Assembly: GCA_041446545.1 (NCBI GenBank)
Contig: JBGOEJ010000012.1
Location: 46,342-110,341, forward strand
Length of the DNA stretch: 64,000 nt
Origin: Fervidibacter canadensis
Lineage (GTDB): Bacteria > Armatimonadota > Fervidibacteria > Fervidibacterales > Fervidibacteraceae
Reading direction: 5' to 3'
Each line of letters begins with the position of its first letter. The first letter of the stretch is position 1. The notes under the pieces were generated by a model. It worked only from the letters and a program-made list of their open reading frames with translations, ran no database searches and had not been told where the DNA came from. Shown here piece after piece: positions 9,115 to 17,800 of this stretch. Both the position numbers and the translations under genes were made by a program.

Positions 9115-10563
9115 TTAGCGGCGCAGGGGCGTTCGGGCGAGTTTGCGCAACTCCCGCTCCACGATTTCGTGCACCTCCGCCCATTCCTCACGGGCGCGAC
9201 GGTATTCCGCCGCCGCTAAGTTGATTTGCTCGTCCACTTGCTCCCGATAGGCTTCCAGAGCGAGGAAAGCGACAGCGGCGAACTCAGGGTCAATCATCCC
9301 GTTGCGAGCCAACTCTAAGTAGCGGTAAAAGTTGGCGGCACCTCCAGCGGCTGCTGCTCCGGGGGCGCCTGGCGCTCCCATGGCGCCTGGCATCCCTGGG
9401 GCACCTGCCATTTCAGGCATTGGCGCTCCTCCTGCCACTTCGGGTCCCATCATGGCGGGCGGCGCTCCTGGGGCGCCAGCGCCTGGCGCCATCATGCCCG
9501 GCGGTCCCATCCTTGGCGGTCCGCCCATCATCGGTGCGCCCGGCATTCCGGGTGCGCCTGGCATCCCTGGAGCGCCTGGGGCTGAGACGGTTGCCCCTCC
9601 GACTAACTGCGCCCCCAAAGATTGCAGGCGTTGTAACAAGGTCGTGCGCACCTCAGGAAACCAATTCAGCACCTCCGAAAGGGTTTCTCGTCGGCGGGTC
9701 AAGCCCAACCGAAGGAGGCGCTGCGGGAGAGGTTCGCCAGGCAAAGGCGCAAAGACAGGGTTCATCTCCCCCGCTATCAACGGCGAGGGAGAGCCCCGCA
9801 AAACCAACTGGGAGAAGCGATCCAAAGACAATCGTGCCCGACTTGCCGATGGGAGTAACGCTCGCTGCAAGGTTTCAATCCGCCATCGGATTTCCCGCCA
9901 CGCACTTAAGTTTGCTGCCGCTTGAACGACGCGCTGTTCGGCTTGTTGCAGGGAAGGGCGCAAAGCCGCCACCGAAATCGTCCGCATCCCCAACTCTTTT
10001 GCCGCTTCCGGGCTCACCGGGCGCACAAGGGAAACCGTCGCCCGCCGCACCCTTGGCACTGCCCGCAGGGACAAAGGCATCCCCCGTCGCTCCCGTTGAG
10101 CAGGCGCCACCTTACGCAAAGGTGGCTTAAAGGTGGGCAAAGCCTTCTGCCACGCCACAAAATCAATGTGACAATGGGCTTCCGGCACCAATTGCGCCAA
10201 CCCTTCCGCCAACAATCGCCGATTGATGCTGCGCCATTGCCCTCGTTCCGTGTAAAACACCTCTGCCCGCACATTGCCTGCATCGTCTTTAGGCGTCTTC
10301 GGGCAAACCTCTACCCGCACCAATTTGCCTTCCGCCCACTGCTTGACCAACGCCATCGCTTTGTCAAATGCCGGCGTGTTTTCAGTCACTTGAACCCCGA
10401 TGAGGCGAACGGTGCCAACCCCTTCCACTTGTAGCAGCGTCGGGCTTTGCACACTCGTGCAAACATAGACACCTGACGAGGGCTCAGCGGCTTTTTGCCC
10501 CAATGCCAGCAAAGTCAATCCCACCAACCCACCGACCATGCACCAAAGCAGCCACCGTGTCAT
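9115..10563 (-). CDS. Secreted protein with nuclease-like domain and collagen-like GXX repeats
   Basis: 482 residues from ATG 10563 (AGGAGG 9 bases upstream). The N-terminus (MTRWLLWCMVGGLVGLTLLALG) is a signal peptide or membrane anchor. Residues about 30-135 resemble a thermonuclease (SNase-like) fold: VRLIGVQ, then QWAEGKLVRVEV, NVRAEVFY and INRRLLAEGLAQLV are typical beta-barrel/helix landmarks. The catalytic Arg/Glu pattern is not obviously complete, so activity is doubtful. Residues about 324-406 are a low-complexity Gly-Ala-Pro-Met tract of collagen-like triplets (GAPGMPGAP units). The C-terminal 70 residues are helical. I do not recognise the whole architecture. It stands between rpsO and nuoN. 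Confidence 0.7.
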   Translation of the reverse strand: MTRWLLWCMVGGLVGLTLLALGQKAAEPSSGVYVCTSVQSPTLLQVEGVGTVRLIGVQVTENTPAFDKAMALVKQWAEGKLVRVEVCPKTPKDDAGNVRAEVFYTERGQWRSINRRLLAEGLAQLVPEAHCHIDFVAWQKALPTFKPPLRKVAPAQRERRGMPLSLRAVPRVRRATVSLVRPVSPEAAKELGMRTISVAALRPSLQQAEQRVVQAAANLSAWREIRWRIETLQRALLPSASRARLSLDRFSQLVLRGSPSPLIAGEMNPVFAPLPGEPLPQRLLRLGLTRRRETLSEVLNWFPEVRTTLLQRLQSLGAQLVGGATVSAPGAPGMPGAPGMPGAPMMGGPPRMGPPGMMAPGAGAPGAPPAMMGPEVAGGAPMPEMAGAPGMPGAMGAPGAPGAAAAGGAANFYRYLELARNGMIDPEFAAVAFLALEAYREQVDEQINLAAAEYRRAREEWAEVHEIVERELRKLARTPLRR

Positions 10564-10624
10564 CACTGCTCGCCTCCTTCCTGACGGCTGCAAAGATTGT
10601 AGGGTAACAAGGCGATGTCGTCAA

Positions 10625-12082
10625 TCAAGGCACCAAGGCGACTGACAAGCCCATCCGCCAGATACCAGTGGGCATAACCCCCAACAGCAATACTGCCAAG
10701 GCGCAAACCACAACGGCGCTGACACTCAACCGATGCCAGCGCACCGAACGAGTTTGTTCCGTCGGTGGCTGCCCAAACATCGTCATCACGACCCGCAAGT
10801 AGTAAAATGCCGAGACGACGCTGTTGAGGACGGCAACAATGACCAACCAGAGGTAGCCGCTCTCCAAGGCTGCCTTGAAGACGGCGAACTTCGCCCAGAA
10901 GCCAGCGGTGAAGGGAATGCCCGTCAGCCCTGCCATGAAAATCACCATCGCCCAACCCAAGGCAGGATGGCGATGGGCTAAGCCCACTACCTCCTCCAGC
11001 GTCGCAGGAGCCCCGTCTGCCCGTTCTAACAACTGCAACAAGGCGAACGCCCCGACCGTCATCAAGGTGTAGGCGAAACCGTAGACGATTAACCCACTTG
11101 CCCCTGCCTCGTTCAAAGCCAACACACCCAAAACCATGTAGCCAGCGTGGGCGACCGACGAATACGCCAGCATCCGCTTCAAGTTGTGTTGAGGAAGCGC
11201 CGCTAAGTTGCCGACGGTCATCGTCAAAGCGGCGATAACGGCTAAGGCTGTCGCCCACATGGACTTGATAGGCTCAGTGCCAAAGCCCAATAGCAAAATC
11301 CGCAGCATCGCCCCAACGGCTGCCACTTTAGGCACCGTCGCCATAAAGGCGGCGACGGGCGTTAAAGCACCGTCGTAGGCATCGGGCGCCCACTGGTGAA
11401 AAGGCACTAAGGCAATCTTGAAGGCTAAACCGACCAACAAAAGTCCCAACCCGATTGCCAGCAAAGTCGGTTGCTGAATCACCATCATCCGCAAGGTCAT
11501 CAAGTTCGTCGTCCCTGTTGCCCCATAAACAAAAGCGATGCCGTAAACGAGGAACGCCGACGCCATCGCCCCCAAAAGCAAATACTTCAGTGCCGCCTCC
11601 GTCGGGTGGAGGCGATCGGACGCATAACCTGTCAAGACATATTGCGCCAACGAAAGCGTTTCTATCGCCAAGAAGACGATGACCAAATCCGTTGCGCTGA
11701 CGAGCAACATCCCACCGACACATGCCAATAACAGCAGGACGCAAAACTCGCTGACACGCCGCAGTCGCCCTTGTTCCCGCAGGTCATCCCAAGCCATTCC
11801 CAGCGTCAGCAATGCCCCCAGGACAAAGAGCAAGTGAAAAGCGAGGGCGAAGTTATCCAGCCGCAACATCATCGCCCCATCTAACACTACCTCGCTGCCT
11901 TTCCCAAAGGTGAGGAGCGTCACTGCCGCCGCAAGGAGTAACCCCACCAGCGTGGAACTGACAGCGCTCTCACGGGAATAACCCTTGGACAAAGCGGCGA
12001 TAAGCAACACCCAAAGGGAAGTAATCACCAGCACCGCCTCCGTGCGGGTGGCGTTCAGTAGCGTCTCCCACCATCCGTCCAT
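10625..12082 (-). CDS. nuoN: NADH-quinone oxidoreductase subunit N
   Basis: 485-residue polytopic membrane protein with about 14 hydrophobic segments, matching the NuoN/ND2 antiporter-like subunit of complex I (proton-translocating membrane arm). Landmarks include ETLSLAQYVLTGYAS near residue 135-150, the lysine-bearing FKIALVPFHQWAPDAYDGALTPVAAFMATVPK stretch in two parts near residues 220-250, and LKRMLAYSSVAHAGYMVLG near 300. Start ATG 12082 follows GAGGAGG. No other nuo genes are visible in the window. The gene is alone or at the end of an operon whose other members lie elsewhere. Confidence 0.92.
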   Translation of the reverse strand: MDGWWETLLNATRTEAVLVITSLWVLLIAALSKGYSRESAVSSTLVGLLLAAAVTLLTFGKGSEVVLDGAMMLRLDNFALAFHLLFVLGALLTLGMAWDDLREQGRLRRVSEFCVLLLLACVGGMLLVSATDLVIVFLAIETLSLAQYVLTGYASDRLHPTEAALKYLLLGAMASAFLVYGIAFVYGATGTTNLMTLRMMVIQQPTLLAIGLGLLLVGLAFKIALVPFHQWAPDAYDGALTPVAAFMATVPKVAAVGAMLRILLLGFGTEPIKSMWATALAVIAALTMTVGNLAALPQHNLKRMLAYSSVAHAGYMVLGVLALNEAGASGLIVYGFAYTLMTVGAFALLQLLERADGAPATLEEVVGLAHRHPALGWAMVIFMAGLTGIPFTAGFWAKFAVFKAALESGYLWLVIVAVLNSVVSAFYYLRVVMTMFGQPPTEQTRSVRWHRLSVSAVVVCALAVLLLGVMPTGIWRMGLSVALVP

Positions 12083-12220
12083 TCAAGCCAAACCTCCTCA
12101 CGCCCTTCAATGAGTCGGCAAATGTTTGACAGCGAAGGGTGCGAAGGCACAAGCGGTCACACGCCGATAAAGGCATAACGCACCCCTATCCCCCTGTCAA
12201 CGGAAGGTAGGTTTTGCGTC

Positions 12221-12235
12221 GTGGCTGATAGCCAC
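12221..12235. repeat. Palindromic repeat GTGGCT-GAT-AGCCAC
   Basis: Perfect 6-base-arm palindrome in the 224-base gap between the divergent nuoN and ceramidase-like genes. Member of the GGCTAATAGCC family. The gap otherwise holds only the AGGAGGT ribosome binding site of the next gene; no clear promoter was seen. Confidence 0.6.
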
Positions 12236-12306
12236 CTATCCGTTGCGACAAACTTTCAACTGCCGCAGTTTCAGCACCTTCCCTCCGACAAGGAGGTAAA
12301 AGGGCG

Positions 12307-13638
12307 ATGGCTTGGAAAGTGGGAGTTGCCGAGGTGGACATCACCCCACCCATTGGCGTTTGGCTGACGGGCTACGCCGCAAGAACCCACCCCTGCACCC
12401 ACATCCACGACCCCTTGCTCGCTCAAGCCCTTGTCTTGGAAAACGCCGAGGGCAAACGAGCCGCTGTCGTCAGCGTTGACCTCATCGCCCTCACCAACGA
12501 ACAAGTCACTCAAATCCGTCGTCTCGTTCGGCAGTGGACAGGCATTCCGCCCCAACGCTTGCTCCTCAACTGCTCCCACACCCACTCCGCTCCCGCCATC
12601 GGCGAATTGACAGCACCTTGGATGGGCATCCCCGACAGCACCTACTTGGATATCGCTGTCCGCAAAATTGCAAGCGTTGTCAAGATGGCTTCCGAAAGCC
12701 TAAGGGAAGTGCGCCTTCTTTGCGGCGCTTCGGAATGTCGCATCGGCATCAACCGCCGTCAGAAAACGCCCCAAGGCATCACCCTCGGTCAAAACCCTCA
12801 AGGTGTCACCGACCCCCAAGTGGATGTCCTTGCTTTTGCCACTTCCGACGGTGAATGGAAGGCAGTGCTCTTTGCCTACGCCTGTCATCCTGTCGTCTTG
12901 GGTGACAGCAATTACGCCGTCTCCGCCGACTATGTTGGATATGCCCGCAAATTTTTGCGGCAAACCCTGAGCGCACCCGCCTTGTTTTTGCAAGGATGCG
13001 CAGGCAACATCAACCCACGCGAGCGCGGCACTTTCGCCATCGCTGAAAAGTTGGGTAGAGAGTTGGCAGGGAGCGTCCTCATCGCTTTGGGGAGTGCTGC
13101 GCCGATAGAGGATGACCGCCTTGATGGCGCCACTGCCATCATCAAATTGCCCTTGCAACCGCCCCCCGATGCCCATACCCTCCGCCGATGGCGTCAAGAG
13201 CATCTTACCCGTGCCCGCGAAGCCGAAAAGGCAGGGCGAATGGGAGAAGCCCGTTGGCGCCGCTGCGAAGCCGAATGGGCAGCAAAAGTGTTGAAAGCGA
13301 TGCGCGCAAAAACACTGCCCACCCACGAACCCATCGCCTTGCAAGTTTTGCGCCTCGGTGATGTCGCTTTTGCAGCGATAGCCAGCGAAACCTTCGCCGA
13401 AATCGGATTGACTTTGCGCCAACAATCTTCTTTCGCCACCACCATCCCCTTGGGCTACACTAATGGCTGCATCGGCTACCTTCCGACCGCAGCGGCTTAC
13501 GAGGAAGGCGGCTACGAAGTGGCGACTGCCTTCAAGTTTTATGGGCGCTTGTTGATGCACGCCCCTGAAAGCGAACGGTTGGTCACTGACTGGCTTTTAC
13601 GGCAACTAAGGCGATGGAAAGGGGGAGAAGGGCATTGA
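12307..13638 (+). CDS. Neutral/alkaline ceramidase N-terminal-like protein
   Basis: 443 residues resembling the N-terminal catalytic region of neutral ceramidases: KVGVAEVDITPPIG at the start, a GYAARTHPCTHIHDPL block, LLNCSHTHSAP (family zinc-histidine motif, about residues 94-104), then YACHPVVLG (about 186-194) and LFLQGCAGNINP (about 222-233), where the family keeps its active-site serine/asparagine segment. Bacterial homologues of this length are common in polysaccharide-degrading lineages and are mostly uncharacterised, so ceramide need not be the substrate. No signal peptide is seen. AGGAGGT lies 9 bases before the start. The next gene overlaps its end, so the two are translationally coupled. 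Confidence 0.85.
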   Translation: MAWKVGVAEVDITPPIGVWLTGYAARTHPCTHIHDPLLAQALVLENAEGKRAAVVSVDLIALTNEQVTQIRRLVRQWTGIPPQRLLLNCSHTHSAPAIGELTAPWMGIPDSTYLDIAVRKIASVVKMASESLREVRLLCGASECRIGINRRQKTPQGITLGQNPQGVTDPQVDVLAFATSDGEWKAVLFAYACHPVVLGDSNYAVSADYVGYARKFLRQTLSAPALFLQGCAGNINPRERGTFAIAEKLGRELAGSVLIALGSAAPIEDDRLDGATAIIKLPLQPPPDAHTLRRWRQEHLTRAREAEKAGRMGEARWRRCEAEWAAKVLKAMRAKTLPTHEPIALQVLRLGDVAFAAIASETFAEIGLTLRQQSSFATTIPLGYTNGCIGYLPTAAAYEEGGYEVATAFKFYGRLLMHAPESERLVTDWLLRQLRRWKGGEGH

Positions 13639-14705
13639 ACCATCCCATCGGCATCGGCATCATCGGCGCAGGCGGCATCGCCCCGACCCACGCCAAACTT
13701 TATGCCGAGTTCCGTGATTTGGCGGAAGTCGTCGCTGTCTGCGATGTCGTCCTTGAACGCGCTGAGCAACTGGCGGAGCGCTGCCGCACGGAGTTGGGTT
13801 TTCCCGAAGTCAAGGTGTATCGCCACCATGAAGAGTTGCTCACCGACGAACGCGTCCAAGCCGTCTCCATTTGCACCCCGCCTTTTGCCCACCCTGAGCC
13901 GATGATTGCCGCCGCCAAAGCAGGCAAGCATGTCTTTTGTGAAGGTCCGATGGCGGGCACGCTGAAAGAATGCGATGCGATGTTGCAAGCCGCCAAAGAA
14001 GCGGGCATCGTCTTCACCGTCCAGTATGGACACACCCGCTTCACCCGCTCCGCTTTCATGGCGAAACGAGCATTGGAGTTAGGGATGTTGGGCAAAATTT
14101 TTCTGGCACAAGTGACGGTCAACTGGTATCGGACGCAGGCTTACTTTGACAGCGCCGCTTGGCGTGGGACTTGGTGGGGCGAACGGGGCGGCGCTTTGTT
14201 CCATCATGGTCGCTACGCTGTTGACCTCTTTCTTTGGCTGATGGGCGAAGGGGATGAAGTGGTCGCCTTCACCGACACCCTTGTCCACGCCATTGAAATT
14301 GAAGACACCGCCATTGCCCTCGTGCGTTTTCGCAACGGCGCTTTAGGTCAACTCCTCGCCACGACCGCCGCTCATCCCCATCCGCACCTGCCCGAACAGC
14401 GCCTCGTCCTCTGGGGCAGCGAAGCGACCATGACCGTCCTTCCCGATTTCGCCATCGGGACTGCCGACAAAGAATTGGCGCAACGGTTGACAGAAACCCT
14501 CCAGCACGAAGTGCCTCCGCTGCCCAAAGAAGGGATGGCGGGACAATTGCGGGACTTTTTGCTGGCTATCGTGGAAGGGCGTCAACCTTTCATCACCGCC
14601 GAAAGCACCCGCCCGCAGGTGGAACTTGCCCGCGCCGCCTACAAATCTGCTTCCTTACGCCTCCCCGTCCGCTTGCCCCTCTCCCCCATTGACCCGTTTT
14701 ATTGA
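13614..14705 (+). CDS. Gfo/Idh/MocA family oxidoreductase
   Basis: NAD(P)-dependent sugar or sugar-alcohol oxidoreductase family (inositol dehydrogenase/glucose-fructose oxidoreductase type). Rossmann motif GIGIIGAGGIAPTHA near the N-terminus, CEGPMAGTLKECDAM where the family keeps its EKP-like lysine segment (here EGPMA, so the usual lysine is replaced), and RGTWWGERGGALFHHGRYAVDLFLWLMG with the catalytic-region histidine. 363 residues. ATG 13614 overlaps the previous gene by 25 bases; TTG 13635, after AGGGGGAGAAGG, has a better ribosome binding site and overlaps the upstream stop as TTGA. Pairing with a ceramidase-like gene suggests use of glycan breakdown products, by inference. Confidence 0.88.
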   Translation: MERGRRALNHPIGIGIIGAGGIAPTHAKLYAEFRDLAEVVAVCDVVLERAEQLAERCRTELGFPEVKVYRHHEELLTDERVQAVSICTPPFAHPEPMIAAAKAGKHVFCEGPMAGTLKECDAMLQAAKEAGIVFTVQYGHTRFTRSAFMAKRALELGMLGKIFLAQVTVNWYRTQAYFDSAAWRGTWWGERGGALFHHGRYAVDLFLWLMGEGDEVVAFTDTLVHAIEIEDTAIALVRFRNGALGQLLATTAAHPHPHLPEQRLVLWGSEATMTVLPDFAIGTADKELAQRLTETLQHEVPPLPKEGMAGQLRDFLLAIVEGRQPFITAESTRPQVELARAAYKSASLRLPVRLPLSPIDPFY

Positions 14706-14856
14706 TGTGAGGCAGCAACCCAACAACTTGGCGACAAGGTCATTGATTTGCGAAAGTTCGTTTGCCAGTTAGCACTTCCTCGCCCGCTCCATCCCCAAAT
14801 TGCGCCACCTTTCCGACGGCATTTGAATGGCGAGGCGGTTACTAACCTCAAATTGC

Positions 14857-17800
14857 TCACCGCTCGCCCAGCAAATTTGCCAACCTCTCAATCGCCTCGG
14901 CGACTTTCCTTCGTTCATCGTGCAGTTTCTTCGGGTCTTGCTCGTAGTCGGTTGGGCTGCGGATGAGCCTGTCAAGGGCACCCAGCGCTTCATCTGCTAA
15001 CTTTAACAGTTGGCTCGGCAAAAGCCTCGCCCTCCCTTTCCGTGTCCCGTGTCCCTTGCCCCGCGTCCCACGACCCGCATCCCGCAGTTTCCTCAGCAGC
15101 CAAAAGTAGCAGTAGTCCTCAATGCCTTCGGCAATCAATGCCAGCCGAAGGGATGGGATTGGTGGGGCGATAATGGGCTCGGCATTTTCAGGAAGCGGTT
15201 GGCGAACGGGCGGATAGAGCAAGCGTCCGTCGCCGTTGCCCCAATAGCCGCCTTCGGGCGTTTCGCTTTGCCCATCCCCATAGGGATTGCGCAGCCGATA
15301 ACCCTTGCCCCGCCAATAGGTCATGCTCCAATACAAGTCCCCGTCAAGGTGCCACTTCGCCGCCATCCAATAGCGAATTCGGTGGGTGATGGCGGGATGG
15401 TCAATGAAGTTGTTGGGATAGGGCGCTTTCGGACCCGTGCAAACATACCACCAAACTTCTTCGCCCAACGCCTGCCGTTCTTTTGCCCGCTGCTCGTCAA
15501 ACTGGTTGAGAATGGGCACCCAAAGGTCAACATAGCCGTAGAAGGTCGGCGACGGAAACTTTTCAACATAGTTTGTCAAGAGCCGTCGGACGCCCGGCAA
15601 AGCCTCCTTCAACGCCACCATCCCGCGTTTGGTCAAGTCGTATTGTTCAGGCGTGTGCGGTTCGTCAATCCAGTAGCAATAGGCAAACTTCCGCCAACCC
15701 TTTTGCTTCAGGTGCTCAACGATCGGCGCCATCAAGCGCTTGTAGAGAGCCGTCCATTCGGGCGTGAAGCGTTCGTAGCCACCAAGCGTTTCAGGCAAGA
15801 TGACCAAGTTGAAGCCATTGAAGCGAAACTCGTCAATGTATCGGCTCATCGCCGCATCAAACTCGGTGAAGTCATAGCGAAACTCTGGCTCATGCTGTTC
15901 TGCGATTTGCAACTTGCTTTCAAGCAGCGCCGTAATTTCGCCTTTTAGCAGGCGCTCAACAAATTGAGCAATTGACTCGGCAAAAGCCTCTCCCTCCCTT
16001 TTTTCCGCGCCCCGCGTCCCTCGTCCCGCGTCCCAAACAAACACAAATGCCATCGGTTCGTCGGTCGCCTCCCACGCTTCGTTTGGTTCAAGCCACTTGC
16101 CGACTTGTCGGTAAACATCGCCGTGCGGGTGACCCGTCATTGGGTTGATGCGAAGGCTGTAGGAGAAGCCTGAACCCGCAGCGCCAAAAGCAATTTGGGG
16201 ACTGGCAATGAGCCAAGCGCCGAAGTTGTCTGCGTTGACTGCCGAGAGCGGTTTTTGGTCGGGAGGCAACAAATGGAAATAGCCGTTGATGCGCCAACGG
16301 ACTTGGTCGGTGTTGACAATTCTTCGCAACTGGACAGCAAAGTAAGGTTTGCCCGCTTCAACCGTCAACCGCACCGTTGCCGCAAATTTTCTGCGGGCAG
16401 GTTGTGAACCAACTCGTTCCGCTGTGATGTCCACGACCACTCGCTTTCCATTTCGCTCCACGAACTGGACATTGCGAATGACTTCCGCCCCAACCCACTC
16501 AACTCCTTTGCCTTCCCAACCGACACCCTCTCGCTCAAACTGTTCAAGCAAAGGCAAAACTCCACCAAGTGGGACGGGGGACGGGGGACGAGGGGCGCGA
16601 GCATTCTCATCTCGTGTCCCCTGTCCCGTGCCCCGTGTTACGCTCACAACTCGCCCTTGCCATCGGTCAATGACCAGTTGCAGCAAGCCGTTGTCAATGG
16701 TGATGCGTGGTCCTTTCGCTTCCCAACGGATGGGCGCATAAGCGTGAGGCGTGTATGGGCTGATGCGATAGCGCCGACAAGTTTGCATGTAAAGGTCAAA
16801 AACTCGGCGAAATTGCTCCTGCGTTTTGAGCCGATGCCAATCGTTGTCAATGTGGACGCCGTAAGCGGTTCGCAACGGGGTGTCATCGGGCAAAGTGAAG
16901 CCGAAAACGCGCAACTCAATCGGGACGGGGGACGAGGGGCGAGGGACGGGTTTATTGTCAACGCCGATGGCTTCAATGATTTGAATGCTTGCTCGGTAGT
17001 CGCCAGCGGGCACACCTTTGGGCACATAAACTGTCAACCACAAAGGCTGATTTTTCCCTGCCTGCAAATTCTCCACTGTCACCTCAATCACCTTTTCCTC
17101 GCCCCGCCACAACGGAACGAGCGGGTCAGGAAATTCGCCGACAGCGCCCCATGCGTCGGTCGGAATTGTCACGGGCACATAGTCAATGAAGGCAACTTCG
17201 TCCCAGATGGGGACTGGAGACTTGGGACTGGGGACTGGTTTGACAGGCGTGAAAGGTTCAAGGCGCAAGCGCAATCGTTTGATGGGCACATTGGGCGTGA
17301 GGACGAGTTGGAAGGGCTCGTATTCGTTTCGGGCGGCTTCCATTTGAACGGGACAAAGGGCACAGGACGAGGGACGAGGAGTTGTGCGACCGATTTTGTA
17401 GGTGGCTTCGCACCACCAAAGTGTCAAGGCATCCGTTGAAGCGATGTGGTAGCCGAAACCGCCGACTTCTATCCACGACTTTTGCACCTTCGCTTCCGCC
17501 TCATACACGATTGTCGCCCCCTCCATAACCCTCAAGGTCACGCCTTGCTCGCCAGCAACGAGTTGCGGCAACGGGACGGAAACGATTTGCTCCGAATTGG
17601 GCGGCAGCGTCGTGCGAACCGACTTGAATGAACCTTTGCTGGCACTCAAGGTGACAGTGATTTGCCTTCCTCTCGCCGCTTCGTTTTTGAGCCAAACCAA
17701 CAGCGCATCATCTGTCAGCGCTTTCGGCTCAACTTTCAACCTTATGCCCCGTGTCCCCTGTCCCGTGTCCCGCTTCACTGCGAAATACCAAGTTTCGCCC

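Noticed and set aside
9332..9590. Collagen-like tract as another heptad array
   Set aside because: Periodicity is 9 bases (Gly-X-X codons), not 7, and the sequence differs from GGGRCRN.
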